Shown in pieces: positions 52,821 through 61,555 of a stretch of DNA of 64,000 bases. Numbering within the stretch: position 1 is the stretch's first letter; the number at the start of each line of letters is the position of its first letter. The position numbers were made by a program, and so were the translations under genes. The notes below the pieces were generated by a model. The model worked only from the letters and a program-made list of their open reading frames with translations. It searched no databases and was not told the DNA's origin. The stretch covers positions 65,093-129,092 of the forward strand of contig DATBGS010000122.1 of the NCBI GenBank assembly GCA_036557885.1, given 5' to 3'. This DNA comes from DATBGS01 sp036557885. Its GTDB lineage: Bacteria; Chloroflexota; Ktedonobacteria; Ktedonobacterales; DATBGS01.

Positions 52821-54296
52821 TTACCGATGGTCCTCGTTTTCCGTGTTCTCGCGTTCCTGGTTCAGCCGGGCCGCGTGGAAGGCCGCTTCCATTGCGGTCA
52901 TTTCGGCTGTGCTCTGGTCCGCCGGGGCGTTGCCCTGATCCGCTGTTGCCTCGCGTGTTTCGCGCTCGCGTGGCTGGCGCCGGGGCGTTTCGCGTAGGCT
53001 GGCGCTCTCGGCGGGCGCTTCTGCTGGCGCTGTTTCGCCTGGGCTGGCTTCGGAGATTGCCTGGGCTGTCTCGTCTGTGGGCTGCTGCTCTGGCTCAACG
53101 GCCTGGCGCACACTCAGCCCCAGCCGCCGCCGCTCGCTTTCGATGCGCAGGATGCGCAGCGAGAGTTCCTGGCCTTCGTGCAGGGCGGTCTTGGGGTCTT
53201 GGCCGGGCAGCAACTCGGAGAGATGAATCAGGCCCTCAACGCCGTCCTCGATCCGCGCAAAAGCCCCAAAGGGCGCGATCTTGGTGACGACGCCTTTGAC
53301 CAACTGGCCGATCTGATAGCGCTTCTCGACGGTGGTCCAGGGGTCCACTTCGGCGCGTTTGATCGAGAGGGCAATCTTCTTCTTGTCCTTGTCCACGCTG
53401 AGCACCTGCACCTCGACCTCCTGGCCGACATGCAAGACTTCGCTGGGATGGTTGACACGGCTCCAGGCAAGCTGGGAGATATGCACCAGTCCATCGGCCC
53501 CGCCCAGGTCCACAAAGGCGCCAAAGTTTGCCAGATTGCTGACCACGCCCTTGCGGATGTCGCCCGTCTGAAGCTCATTGAGCAGCTCTTCGCGCCGCTT
53601 GGTGCGCCATTCTTGCACCGCCAGCCGCTCTGAAAGAATCAGCCGGTTGCGGTTGCGGTTGATCTCGATGATCTTGAGCTGAAGCGTGCGCCCGACCATT
53701 GCCTGCAATTTGGCGTTGGTTTCGGCGCTGTCAGCCGTGTCTTCGCGCTTGAGGTTGAGAATCTGCGAGATGGGAACAAAGCCGCGAATCCCATCCAGGT
53801 TGACAATCAAGCCCCCCTTGTTATAGTCAATGACCTCTGCCTCCAGCAGGTCGCCACGATCTGCCTGCTCCTGGGCGATGCGCCATTGGCGCTCCATGCG
53901 GGCGCGCTTGAGCGAGACGATGGCATGGCCTTCCGGGGTTTCGGGCTGGATGATGTATACCAGCACTTCGTTCCCTACCGCAAGCTCCTCGAACGAGCCG
54001 TAGCCGCTGGCGGGCAGTTCCTTGGTAGAGAGAACGCCCTCCGATTTCAGGCCAATATCTACCAGAATCTCATCCTGGTCAATGCGGACAATGACCCCTT
54101 CGACCACATCGCCGCGCTTCAGGCTCCGGGGAGCATGGCTGGACTCCTCCAGCAGTTTTGCCATATCGGTTTCGCTGGTGTCAGAGTCAGCAGGGCTGGT
54201 GCTGGTGCTGCCGCTGGCTCTTCCGTTCTGGACGGGTTCATTGAGGAAACTGGTTGCCGAATCTGTTGGTTCCTGATACTCTTCTTGTTGATACAT
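52821..54296 (-). CDS. rpsA: S1 RNA-binding domain protein (ribosomal protein S1-like)
   Basis: 491 residues. Acidic Ser/Thr-rich N-terminus (1-55), then four S1 domains: KRGDVVEGVIVRIDQDEILV; DRGDLLEAEVIDYNKGGLIV; TGDIRKGVVSNLANFGAFVD; IGQLVKGVVTKIAPFGAFAR. The C-terminal ~85 residues are Gln/Glu/Ala-rich. Four domains match the shorter S1 homologues of Firmicutes, Actinobacteria and Chloroflexota. Binds mRNA and helps initiation on structured messages. A long structured leader suggests feedback control. Confidence 0.92.
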   Translation of the reverse strand: MYQQEEYQEPTDSATSFLNEPVQNGRASGSTSTSPADSDTSETDMAKLLEESSHAPRSLKRGDVVEGVIVRIDQDEILVDIGLKSEGVLSTKELPASGYGSFEELAVGNEVLVYIIQPETPEGHAIVSLKRARMERQWRIAQEQADRGDLLEAEVIDYNKGGLIVNLDGIRGFVPISQILNLKREDTADSAETNAKLQAMVGRTLQLKIIEINRNRNRLILSERLAVQEWRTKRREELLNELQTGDIRKGVVSNLANFGAFVDLGGADGLVHISQLAWSRVNHPSEVLHVGQEVEVQVLSVDKDKKKIALSIKRAEVDPWTTVEKRYQIGQLVKGVVTKIAPFGAFARIEDGVEGLIHLSELLPGQDPKTALHEGQELSLRILRIESERRRLGLSVRQAVEPEQQPTDETAQAISEASPGETAPAEAPAESASLRETPRRQPRERETREATADQGNAPADQSTAEMTAMEAAFHAARLNQERENTENEDHR

Positions 54297-54619
54297 GGGT
54301 TGGTCTACACCCCCTCATTTCGCTGTGGTGCCGTGGCCGCCGCGCGGGCCGCTCGGCGTACAGGAGCGTGGGGAGAGGCACCCTCACACCTGAACGTTAC
54401 GGAATAGAGCGCGACTGTGCGTAGGCTCATAAGCAGGGGAAATTGAGAAGAAGGACGCCAGAGGTGCAAAATGGCTGTTCCTGAGCCAAGTCACCGCGCT
54501 GCCCAGGAACGAAAAAAGAGCCTACAGGCGCGTAAGCTCTCAACGTTGAGAACAAAACTTCAACGCTCACGGCCTGGCGCGAGCCTCCTCGATATATGTG
54601 CCCCCACTTATATAGCGAT
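54297..54619 (-). promoter_or_regulatory. Structured ~320-base leader of the S1 gene
   Basis: From the promoter start (~54613) in the minus direction: stem GCTCGCG/CGTGAGC (54565-54571 with 54578-54584, one G-U); stem CGTTGA/TCAACG or, alternatively, the palindrome TCTCAACGTTGAGA (54538-54551); then the terminator-like hairpin at 54512-54540; then a GTTCCTG/CAGGAAC pairing (54477-54483 with 54504-54510). The palindrome and the terminator stem share bases 54538-54540, so they compete. This looks like an attenuator. GAGGGGGTG (about 54311-54319) is the nearest ribosome site. Confidence 0.6.
54511..54540 (-). terminator. Intrinsic terminator inside the S1 leader
   Basis: Minus-strand stem AGAGCTTAC / GTAGGCTCT (9 bp, one G-U; plus-strand 54532-54540 with 54517-54525), loop GCGCCT, followed by a run of six T (54512-54517 complement). 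It precedes the S1 start by ~215 bases, so it can only act as an attenuator of that gene. Confidence 0.7.
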
Positions 54620-54648
54620 ATTATACCCTATGGACGTGGACAATGCAA
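54620..54648 (-). promoter_or_regulatory. Promoter of S1 gene
   Basis: Minus strand: TTGCAT (54643-54648), 17-base spacer, TATAAT (54620-54625). The -35 overlaps the divergent Nudix start codon region. Confidence 0.8.
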
Positions 54649-55296
54649 GTGCTACCAGTTGTCGTCAAGAACCCCCGGTTTAGAGGCGCTATGACATTAG
54701 CTGACGCTGATCTTGAAACCATTGTGGTCTATTTACGGAAGGTATTGCTCCAAAACTCCGCTGATCTGGTCAGGGCGATTCCAGTTGGCCAGCGAGCAGC
54801 AGCGGTGCTGGCCCCGCTCTATCTGCACGATGGCCGCCCGCATCTGCTGTTTACGCAGCGAGCCGAGACGCTGAACGCGCACCGGGGAGAGATCTCCTTT
54901 CCAGGTGGCCGTTATGAACCCGGCGATGGCTCACTGGAGCAGACGGCGCTGCGCGAGGCGCGGGAGGAGATTGGGCTGGCGCCGGAGCGGGTGGAACTGC
55001 TGGGGCTGCTGGCGCCGGTCTGGACGGTGGTGAGCAACTTTACGATTCTGCCCTTTGTGGGCCTGTTGCCCACTGGCCCAGGTGATCTGCGGCTGAATTC
55101 GGCGGAGGTGGCGGCGTTGATTGAGGCGCCGCTGGCTGAACTGGCGAATCCAGCAATTTTTCACGTGGAGGAGTGGGTGCGCGGAGGCGTGGCGCGGCCT
55201 GTGTATTTCTATGATTTTGGCCCACACCGTATCTGGGGGGCGACGGCACGCATGCTCTTTGAGCTTTTGGAGTTGCTGCGGGAAGGCAAAGAATAG
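54643..55296 (+). CDS. Nudix hydrolase, CoA-pyrophosphatase-like
   Basis: 217 residues from ATG 54643; ATG 54691 (201 residues) has the better site AGAGG (54681-54685) and may be the true start. Nudix box GGRYEPGDGSLEQTALREAR, then EEIGL, matches G-x5-E-x7-REUxEExGU. The preceding LNAHRGEISFPGG is the NuCoA-type signature found in CoA pyrophosphatases (NudL/NUDT7). It would hydrolyse CoA or acyl-CoA to phosphopantetheine and 3',5'-ADP. Confidence 0.87.
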   Translation: MQVLPVVVKNPRFRGAMTLADADLETIVVYLRKVLLQNSADLVRAIPVGQRAAAVLAPLYLHDGRPHLLFTQRAETLNAHRGEISFPGGRYEPGDGSLEQTALREAREEIGLAPERVELLGLLAPVWTVVSNFTILPFVGLLPTGPGDLRLNSAEVAALIEAPLAELANPAIFHVEEWVRGGVARPVYFYDFGPHRIWGATARMLFELLELLREGKE

Positions 55297-55478
55297 CCCG
55301 AAACAGGGCCGGATGCCCGTTCAGACACGCATGTTACCGCCTGTATAGTTGTCCGTCTCTGCATACAGAGAAGTTTGGCATCGGGTGATGTGCCCCCACA
55401 CTCCCACCCGCTGCCAGCACTGTTCCCGCCGTCCTCTTAGTGCGCCCCCTTTGTGACTACCTTTTCTAAAATGAGCAG

Positions 55479-56534
55479 TTAGCGCGCGGCGCCCAGGTCG
55501 CGCGCGGCGGGTAGGCCATGCAGCGATTCGGCGTGCTGGATCGCTTTGACGATGGCACGTGCCAGCGTGTGCACGGCGGCGGCGCCAAGCATGCTTAACT
55601 CCACGCTGCCGAGGGGCGCGGCTGCGTTTTGCCCATCTGAGCGTCCCATCCCCAGGACAAAGATAGTATCGCCATCAAAGGGCGTATGCACCGGGCGAAT
55701 TGCCAGTGCCAGCGCGTCGTGGGCCACGCGGGCCAGGGCGGTGGCGTCAGCTTTGGTCAGCCGGGCCGAGGTTGCAATGGCGGCGATGGTGGTATTTGCC
55801 AGCAGTGAACCGCCGGGCTGGTTTTGCCTGCTGGCTTCTGGCTGCTGCTGGGCTGCGGGTTCGGCGGCGGGGGCGCTGGGCGTGGCAAGGACTGGCTGGC
55901 TTTCAAAGAAAAAGCCCTGATCGGAGGGGTGGCGGGTGCCTGCCAGAATGCGCTGGTTGTCCGGGTCGCGCACGTCTCCGGCGGCGTTGACGGCGACCAG
56001 CGCACCAACGAGTGTGCCATCTGGTAAGGTGGCGCTGGCGCTGCCCAGGCCGCCTTTCATGGCCTGGGAGAAGCCAAGGAATTTGCCCACTGTTGCGCCG
56101 GTTCCGGCGCCCACGTTGCCCTGGGCCAGCGGGCCAGAGGCAGCAGCATTGCAGGCGCGCTCCCCAGCAGCAGCATCGGGGCGCACATCGGGGCGGCCAA
56201 TTCCCAGATCAAAGAGCACGGCGGCGGGCACGATGGGGACATGCACCTCGCCAACGCTGTAGCCGATGCCGCGCGCTTCCAGATGACGCATGACTCCGCC
56301 AGCGGCGTCCAGGCCAAAGGCGCTGCCGCCCGTCAGTAGAATGGCATGGACTTCTTGCATCATGGCGTAGGGTTGCAGCAGGTCGGTTTCGCGGGTGCCC
56401 GGCGCGCCACCGCGCACATCCACGCCCCCAACGGCGGGCCAGTCGCACAAAATGACGGTGCAGCCGGTGGCTGCCTCCAGGTTGGTGTCGTGCCCGACGC
56501 GGATGCCTGGAATATCGGTAATATCGTCGTGCAT
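55479..56534 (-). CDS. P1 family (S58/DmpA-like) N-terminal-nucleophile peptidase
   Basis: 351 residues. DITDIPGIRVGHDTN start, LTGGSAFGLDAAGGVMRHLE, GNVGAGTGATVGKF and KGGLGSASATLPDG are typical. The autocleavage site is probably Asn-Thr in LANTTIAAIATSARLTK, giving alpha and beta chains with Thr as N-terminal nucleophile, as in NylC-type members (DmpA uses Gly-Ser). A Gln/Ala-rich stretch lies just before the cleavage site. Aminopeptidase or oligoamide hydrolase; substrate unknown. Confidence 0.88.
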   Translation of the reverse strand: MHDDITDIPGIRVGHDTNLEAATGCTVILCDWPAVGGVDVRGGAPGTRETDLLQPYAMMQEVHAILLTGGSAFGLDAAGGVMRHLEARGIGYSVGEVHVPIVPAAVLFDLGIGRPDVRPDAAAGERACNAAASGPLAQGNVGAGTGATVGKFLGFSQAMKGGLGSASATLPDGTLVGALVAVNAAGDVRDPDNQRILAGTRHPSDQGFFFESQPVLATPSAPAAEPAAQQQPEASRQNQPGGSLLANTTIAAIATSARLTKADATALARVAHDALALAIRPVHTPFDGDTIFVLGMGRSDGQNAAAPLGSVELSMLGAAAVHTLARAIVKAIQHAESLHGLPAARDLGAAR

Positions 56535-56590
56535 GATGCCTTCGCTGCCTTCCTGCTTCTTTGGCGATTCTCGCTGCTTTCTCCCACTGG

Positions 56591-57970
56591 CTAGTTGCTG
56601 CTCAGGATTTCTGACGTGGCCTCATCTTGTTCTGTTGCTAGCAGATAGGCGCCGTTGCTGGCTGAATGGCGGTTGCTGTCAAGCGCCACGACCTCTGGAA
56701 AGTTGGGAGGCGTGATTGGTTCAGGCTTGCGCTTGCCGCGTGGGTCGTGGCGGGCGACGATGGCCGAACCAATCAGCGCTGTTACCAGTGTGGCGATGGA
56801 AAGGAAGATAAAAGGATAGATGCGATGAATGCCGCCCGGCCCGTAGAGGGTGGGCGTGACAATGGCGCTGATAAAGCCGCCTACCATGCCAATTGCATAA
56901 AACAAGCCCTGAATCAGCCCGCGCGCCTCATCTGGCGAGACATCTATCAGGTAACTGTCGGTGGCGGGCTGGAAGAAGCTGACCAGGGTGCCCTCAAAGA
57001 AGGCAAAGAGGCAGATGAGTGGGATGCTGAGCAGCAGGCCATACGAGAGATAGACGACGCTGAGCAGGATGCCCGGAATCAGGACGAGATAGACGCGCCG
57101 GTGCCGGTCCGCAAAGCGCCCGCCAAAGGGCTGAAGGAAGAGTTGGGGCAGGGCAAAGGTGGTGTAGCTGAGGCCGATGAGCGAGAGGCTGGCTGCGTGG
57201 GAAAGGCCCTGCTTGATTGCCAGATCGTTGAGCCAGATGCTCCAGAGCACATTAAAGAGGCCGAGGGCGATATTGCGCCCAAAGGTGAGCGTCATGGCGC
57301 CCCAGAGGTTTACCTTCAGGAGTCGCCGGTCAAACATGCCGAGGGAGATGGCCGCTTCCTCGGTGGAAAGACCCTCTTTGGCGCGGCGATCATCCACACG
57401 CAGCAGCGAGAGCGCGGTGAGGGCAAATGCCATTGCTGAACTGGCGATAAAGGGCGCGGCATAGCCAAACAGGGCCAACTCTGAGCCGATGCCGGGGCCA
57501 AGGAGCAGCCCCACGCTGACGGCGGCGCTGAAGGCGCCATATGCTTCGCCGCGCCGCTCAGGAACGGTGACATCGCCCAGGTAGGCACGCGCGGCGGGCA
57601 GGACGCCTGCCGCGCCGATGCCTTCTACAAAGCGCAGGCCAATAAAGGCCAGGGGATTGGCAAAGACGAGATAGAGCAGGGCGACGACACCATGTATCGC
57701 CAGCCCTGAAACCAGCATGACCCGACGGCCCACGCGGTCGGTGAGCCAGCCGCACGGCAGCAAAAACAGAAAAGTGGCGCCCAGGAAGGCCGCCGACATC
57801 AATCCAATTTGCTCAGGGGAGGAGCCGGTTTGCTCTGCGTACAGGTTCCGAACCGGAAGCACCACCCCCATGCCCAGAAAGGTGACAAAGACCCCCAGGC
57901 AGATGAGCAGCAAATCTGGGTTGGTGAGCAGATACGAGCCACGAATACGTTTCCACAGGCGTCGAAGCAT
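56591..57970 (-). CDS. Major facilitator superfamily transporter
   Basis: 459 residues from ATG 57970 (GGAAGGA upstream); ATG 57991 is an alternative. Twelve predicted membrane helices. The MFS loop 2-3 motif is GWLTDRVGRRVMLVSG, with its counterpart GGRFADRHRRVYLVL in the second half; GLRFVEGIGAAGVLPAARAYLGD resembles the drug-efflux motif C region. Probably a drug/proton antiporter of the DHA1 type, but the substrate cannot be told. C-terminal ~55 residues are polar and cytoplasmic. Confidence 0.88.
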   Translation of the reverse strand: MLRRLWKRIRGSYLLTNPDLLLICLGVFVTFLGMGVVLPVRNLYAEQTGSSPEQIGLMSAAFLGATFLFLLPCGWLTDRVGRRVMLVSGLAIHGVVALLYLVFANPLAFIGLRFVEGIGAAGVLPAARAYLGDVTVPERRGEAYGAFSAAVSVGLLLGPGIGSELALFGYAAPFIASSAMAFALTALSLLRVDDRRAKEGLSTEEAAISLGMFDRRLLKVNLWGAMTLTFGRNIALGLFNVLWSIWLNDLAIKQGLSHAASLSLIGLSYTTFALPQLFLQPFGGRFADRHRRVYLVLIPGILLSVVYLSYGLLLSIPLICLFAFFEGTLVSFFQPATDSYLIDVSPDEARGLIQGLFYAIGMVGGFISAIVTPTLYGPGGIHRIYPFIFLSIATLVTALIGSAIVARHDPRGKRKPEPITPPNFPEVVALDSNRHSASNGAYLLATEQDEATSEILSSN

Positions 57971-58064
57971 ACGAATAGAAGATCCTTCCATGAAAAGATG
58001 AAAAGAGCATGGAGTACCCGCGCTGCCAAAACAGCAAGGCCCCTCTAGCAGGATAGCATAATTG

Positions 58065-58514
58065 TCAAGCCTGCTGAGCCGGAGCAAGTTGGACCTGGGG
58101 AAGCAAGTTCAGGTCCACCGCGCGGAAGTGCTCTGGGCCAAGCTCGATGATGCGGGCGCGGAGTCGGCGCGCGTCTGTGATCAGCTTTGCCACCTCTACG
58201 CCCTGACAGCGCGGCGCGAATGCCTCCAGGTAGGCAGCGCCGCTCTCCAGCTTCACGGTGGCGCCATGATAGTTGCCGCGCAGGAGGTGGTAGCAGCCAA
58301 CGCCCACCTGAAGGATGCCTTTATAGAGCGTGCGAACGGGGCGCGGCTCGCGGTTCCAGATGTTTTCTAGCGTTTCGTGGCACTCGAAATATTCGCGGTG
58401 ATTGAATTGCGCGATGCCACGCAGCAGGTCTGGCGGCGGTGGCTCCTGGCAAGCGTCAGTCATTTCGCCCGTTGCGAGGGCGCGCTGCGCGGGGTCGGGT
58501 GGCTGTTTGGGCAT
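58065..58514 (-). CDS. DUF309 family protein
   Basis: 149 residues from ATG 58514; longer in-frame starts are rejected because they overlap the tRNA promoter region. DUF309 hallmark FNHREYFECHETLENIWN, then RTLYKGILQVGVGCYHLLRG and NYHGATVKLESGAAYLE. All-helical small domain; in other bacteria also encoded near segregation or isoprenoid genes. Biochemical role unknown. Confidence 0.85.
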   Translation of the reverse strand: MPKQPPDPAQRALATGEMTDACQEPPPPDLLRGIAQFNHREYFECHETLENIWNREPRPVRTLYKGILQVGVGCYHLLRGNYHGATVKLESGAAYLEAFAPRCQGVEVAKLITDARRLRARIIELGPEHFRAVDLNLLPQVQLAPAQQA

Positions 58515-58578
58515 GTATCTGTGCTTTCTTTTGCGGAGATGGTGATATGGAATAGTTCGGTTTTGGTCTTCGGCGGAG

Positions 58579-58608
58579 TTGACAACGGCGCCTCCTGTAG
58601 TGTATACT
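58579..58608 (+). promoter_or_regulatory. tRNA-His promoter
   Basis: TTGACA (58579-58584), 18-base spacer, TATACT (58603-58608), 21 bases before the mature tRNA 5' end. The -10 lies in an inverted repeat TGTAGT-GTAT-ACTACA (58596-58611 region). Confidence 0.82.
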
Positions 58609-58629
58609 ACAAGGGCGCAAAGCGTTATG

Positions 58630-58704
58630 GTGACCATAGCTCAATTTGGTTAGAGCACTGGATTGTGGCTCCAGTGGTTGTGGGTTCGAGTCCCATTGGT
58701 CACC
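58630..58704 (+). tRNA. tRNA-His (anticodon GTG)
   Basis: Full cloverleaf: acceptor GTGACCA (58630-58636) pairs with TGGTCAC (58697-58703); D stem GCTC/GAGC; anticodon stem CTGGA/TCCAG with loop TTGTGGC (anticodon GTG); T stem GTGGG/CCCAT with loop TTCGAGT. Discriminator C73 (58704) can pair with the encoded G-1 (58629), the histidine identity pair. CCA is encoded (58705-58707). Confidence 0.97.
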
Positions 58705-58824
58705 CCAATTTTCCCCACCCCCACAAATCTCCTGCATATGAAGCACTCCAGCACTCTTCTCCGCGCTTTTGGTGTGGAACTTGCTAGATCACAGGACACG
58801 TCCTGTATTTCCAAAAGGCAAAAG

Positions 58825-58833
58825 TGGTAGAAT
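58825..58833 (+). promoter_or_regulatory. Possible promoter of DUF503 gene
   Basis: TGG-TAGAAT extended -10 (hexamer 58828-58833), no clear -35. A hairpin ACAGGA-CACG-TCCTGT (58791-58806) lies just upstream and may instead end the tRNA transcript. Confidence 0.4.
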
Positions 58834-58938
58834 ACGCGCACAGGGCGTGAGAGATAACCCGCTCCGTTGTTTCCCCAAACAGGAATTTGGTTGGCTTTTT
58901 TCTAACATTATGCTCATTACGCTTGCTGTGGATAGATC

Positions 58939-59232
58939 ATGGTCATTGGCGCGTGTCGGATAACCTTGCGTTTGCCTGAAAGCCACTCACTGAAGGACAA
59001 GCGCCAGGTGGTGCAATCGGTGCTGGCGCGGCTGCGCAATCGCTTTCATCTGGCTGCGGCTGAAGTGGAAGATCAGGAAAGTTGGCAAATTGCAACATTA
59101 GGGCTGGTCTGTGTAAGCAATAGTGCAGTAGTGGCAGATGAAGTGCTAACACATGTGGAGGAGTATCTCGTTTCGCTGCGATTGGATGCGCTGGTTATTG
59201 ATGTTTCGAGAGAAGTGACCCATATCCTTTAA
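58939..59232 (+). CDS. DUF503 (YlxP-like) protein
   Basis: 97 residues, normal family length. VIGACRITLRLPESHSLKDK and QVVQSVLARLRNRFHLAAAE, then EVEDQESWQIATLGLVCVS, match the family throughout. YlxP-type proteins are small alpha/beta proteins often encoded near infB/rbfA; a role in ribosome assembly has been suggested but is not established. Here it precedes a response regulator instead. No good ribosome site; starts at ATG 58939. Confidence 0.9.
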   Translation: MVIGACRITLRLPESHSLKDKRQVVQSVLARLRNRFHLAAAEVEDQESWQIATLGLVCVSNSAVVADEVLTHVEEYLVSLRLDALVIDVSREVTHIL

Positions 59233-59358
59233 TGCCCGCTCACTTGCAATTCAGCCCAAAGAACCATATGATGAACCCTTGTGGGTAACTGGATGAGTGT
59301 GAGCAGGACGCTGAAACGAGAACCAGATTCTCAAAGCACTGAAATGGGAGGATCCTGC

Positions 59359-60855
59359 ATGACCGATACGAATCGCGCGGTTGGTCCTGATGGAGAAGCC
59401 AGTGTTGTGCCTGGTCCACATCGTATTTTGATTGCTGATGATGAGGTTGAAATTCGCGCACTCCTGCGTGATTTGCTGGAGAGCGAAGGGTATCACATTG
59501 TAGAAGCGGATAACCGCGAGCAGGTGCTCCAGATACTGATGCAGCCGGAAGATGAGCGCCCTGATCTGGCCCTGGTGGATGTGCGTATGCCTACGCGCAC
59601 CGGCGGCGAGATGGTGCGCAGCGATGCGCCGCGTTCTGCCTTTGGCGAGGATGGCCTGCAAATTCTTCAGACGCTGCGCGAACAGGGCATCGAGGTTCCG
59701 GTCATTATTATGACGGCCTTTGGCACCTCTGGCATTGCCATCAAAGCAATGCAGCTTGGCGCGTTCGATTACATTACCAAGCCCTTTGATGAACTGGAAG
59801 ATGTGCTGCTCAACGTCAATCGCGTTTTTGAATACCAGCGGCTGGCCCAGGAAGTCCGCGAATTGCGCAGGCAGGTGGAAAGCCGCGACCCGACAGATCG
59901 CATGGTGGGCAGCAGCCCGCCGATGATCGAGGTTTTTAAGATGATTGGCCGGGTGGCGCGCACCCCGGCAACGGTGTTGATTACGGGCGAGACGGGCACC
60001 GGCAAAGAGTTGCTGGCCGAGACGATTCATCTGGCCTCAGATCGGCGCACCGGGCCGATGATCAAGGTGAACTGCGCGGCGCTGCCAGAGACGCTGCTGG
60101 AAAGCGAACTCTTTGGGCACGAGAAGGGCGCGTTTACCGGCGCGATTGCCCAGCACAAAGGCCGCTTTGAGATGGCCCACAAGGGCACGATCTTTTTAGA
60201 CGAGATTGGCGAGATGACGCTGGGGACGCAAAAGAAGTTGCTGCGCGTGCTCCAGGAGCATGAAATTGACCGCGTGGGTGGCACGGCGCCGGTCAAAGTG
60301 GATGTGCGGGTGCTGGCCGCGACCAATAAAAATCTGCGCGAGGAGATGCAGGCCGGGCGCTTCCGCGAAGACCTGTTCTATCGCCTGGATGTGATTAAAA
60401 TCCATATGCCGCCATTGCGCGAGCGCCGCGATGATATTCCGGCGCTGGTGGCGCATTTCCTGGATAAGCATCGCTTTAGCCCCACCACGCCGCCCGCGCG
60501 TATCTCTGAGGAGGCGCTGGCTATTCTGGAGCGGCACGAGTGGCCGGGCAATGTGCGCGAATTGGAAAGCACGGTGCTGCGCGCGGTGGTGCTCAGCCGG
60601 GGCGCGGTGATTACGCCGCTGCACATTATTTTTGATAACGAACTGAGCCGTTCTGTCGTGGATATTGACCAGAAGGTGCGCCAGCGAACCAGGCTGGAGG
60701 ATTTACTGCGCGAGGTGGAGCGGGAGGCGCTGCGTGTCGCTCTGCGCCAATCCGAACAAGACCCGGCGCGCGCCGCCGAGCTTTTGGGCATCAATCCTGA
60801 GCAGCTTACCCGGCGCTTGCGGGAATTGACGCCCAGCCAGGTTCCGGTGGGCTGA
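59359..60855 (+). CDS. NtrC-type sigma-54-dependent response regulator
   Basis: 498 residues from ATG 59359 (GGGAGG at 59346-59351). Receiver (Asp in LALVDVRMP; Lys in YITKPFDE) with an unusual ~17-residue insertion (RTGGEMVRSDAPRSAFGED) right after the phosphorylation site. AAA+ domain: Walker A GETGTGKE, intact GAFTGA loop (KGAFTGA), Walker B GTIFLDEIGEM, sensor RFREDLFYRLDV. C-terminal Fis-type helix-turn-helix (ARAAELLGINPEQLTRRLREL). GAFTGA implies use of RpoN, which must be encoded elsewhere. No kinase gene adjacent. Confidence 0.93.
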   Translation: MTDTNRAVGPDGEASVVPGPHRILIADDEVEIRALLRDLLESEGYHIVEADNREQVLQILMQPEDERPDLALVDVRMPTRTGGEMVRSDAPRSAFGEDGLQILQTLREQGIEVPVIIMTAFGTSGIAIKAMQLGAFDYITKPFDELEDVLLNVNRVFEYQRLAQEVRELRRQVESRDPTDRMVGSSPPMIEVFKMIGRVARTPATVLITGETGTGKELLAETIHLASDRRTGPMIKVNCAALPETLLESELFGHEKGAFTGAIAQHKGRFEMAHKGTIFLDEIGEMTLGTQKKLLRVLQEHEIDRVGGTAPVKVDVRVLAATNKNLREEMQAGRFREDLFYRLDVIKIHMPPLRERRDDIPALVAHFLDKHRFSPTTPPARISEEALAILERHEWPGNVRELESTVLRAVVLSRGAVITPLHIIFDNELSRSVVDIDQKVRQRTRLEDLLREVEREALRVALRQSEQDPARAAELLGINPEQLTRRLRELTPSQVPVG

Positions 60856-60856
60856 T

Positions 60857-61207
60857 CTAGCGCGTGATGGGGAGCCTTCTGGCACGCCAGGCGCTCATGC
60901 CGCCCACCAGGTTATAGACGCGCGTGTGCCCGGCCACCAGAGCAATCTCTGCCGCAGAAAGGCTCCGGTGGCCCTGCTCGCAGACCAGAATCAGGTCGCG
61001 GTCTTTGGGGTAGTCTCCAATGGCCCGGCCAAACAGATAGATGCCGTCAAGTGGGACAAGCTCGGCCTCTGGAATGTGGCCCGTCAGCCATTCCTCGGGC
61101 TGACGGACATCTATCACCTGCGCCCCCTGGGCAATCAGCTTCTGAGCCTCTTCTGGGCCAATATTTTGAAAAGGCATGCTCATTTCATCTTCGTCCTTGT
61201 ACTGCAT
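60857..61207 (-). CDS. Rhodanese-like domain protein
   Basis: 116 residues. VIDVRQPEEWLTGHIPEAELVPL and catalytic Cys in ILVCEQGHRSLSAA; YNLVGGMSAWRARRLP is the usual C-terminal end. Single-domain sulfurtransferase; the active loop CEQGHRS is six residues, as in sulfurtransferases. AAAGGAA (61215-61221) precedes ATG 61207. Its stop is one base from the end of the convergent sigma-54 regulator, so the two genes have no space for a separate terminator. Confidence 0.88.
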   Translation of the reverse strand: MQYKDEDEMSMPFQNIGPEEAQKLIAQGAQVIDVRQPEEWLTGHIPEAELVPLDGIYLFGRAIGDYPKDRDLILVCEQGHRSLSAAEIALVAGHTRVYNLVGGMSAWRARRLPITR

Positions 61208-61228
61208 CGGGTCCGTTCCTTTCCTCGG

Positions 61229-61555
61229 CTATTGGGGCGCTTCCTGTTCTGCCGTCTCCTGTTGTTCTAAAAAGAGCCTGCCAAACGTGGTCATGGTCAA
61301 CAGATACTCATCCCCACGAAACGCCATGTCCAGCAGGCCCTCTTCTTCCATCTCTCGCAGGTCGTCGGTGACGAGAAAAAAGCTGCGCAACATGCGGGCC
61401 AGATCACTTTCGGGGAGGGTTCCCCACAGGCGAAGTTTTTGGAGCACCGCGACTTTTGCGGCGGTTGTATCATCTATGGCACGCACCGGAGGTACCTCCT
61501 GGCTGGAATGACTGGCATCACGTATTGCTGCTGCACTCAGGACGGCTTCATCCAC
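61229..61555 (-). CDS. Small protein with winged-helix-like core, unknown
   Basis: 108 residues. LPESDLARMLRSFFLVTDDLREMEEEGLLDMA, then YLLTMTTFGRLFLEQ, has the helix-helix-wing periodicity of MarR/PadR-like domains (seen: pattern only, no family assignment). Starts 19 bases inside the upstream gene and ends 21 bases before the rhodanese gene: one operon. Confidence 0.6.
   Translation of the reverse strand: MDEAVLSAAAIRDASHSSQEVPPVRAIDDTTAAKVAVLQKLRLWGTLPESDLARMLRSFFLVTDDLREMEEEGLLDMAFRGDEYLLTMTTFGRLFLEQQETAEQEAPQ

Noticed and set aside
58939..59232. DUF503 gene as part of an infB-rbfA type operon
   Set aside because: Neighbours are tRNA-His and a sigma-54 regulator; none of the expected translation genes are present.
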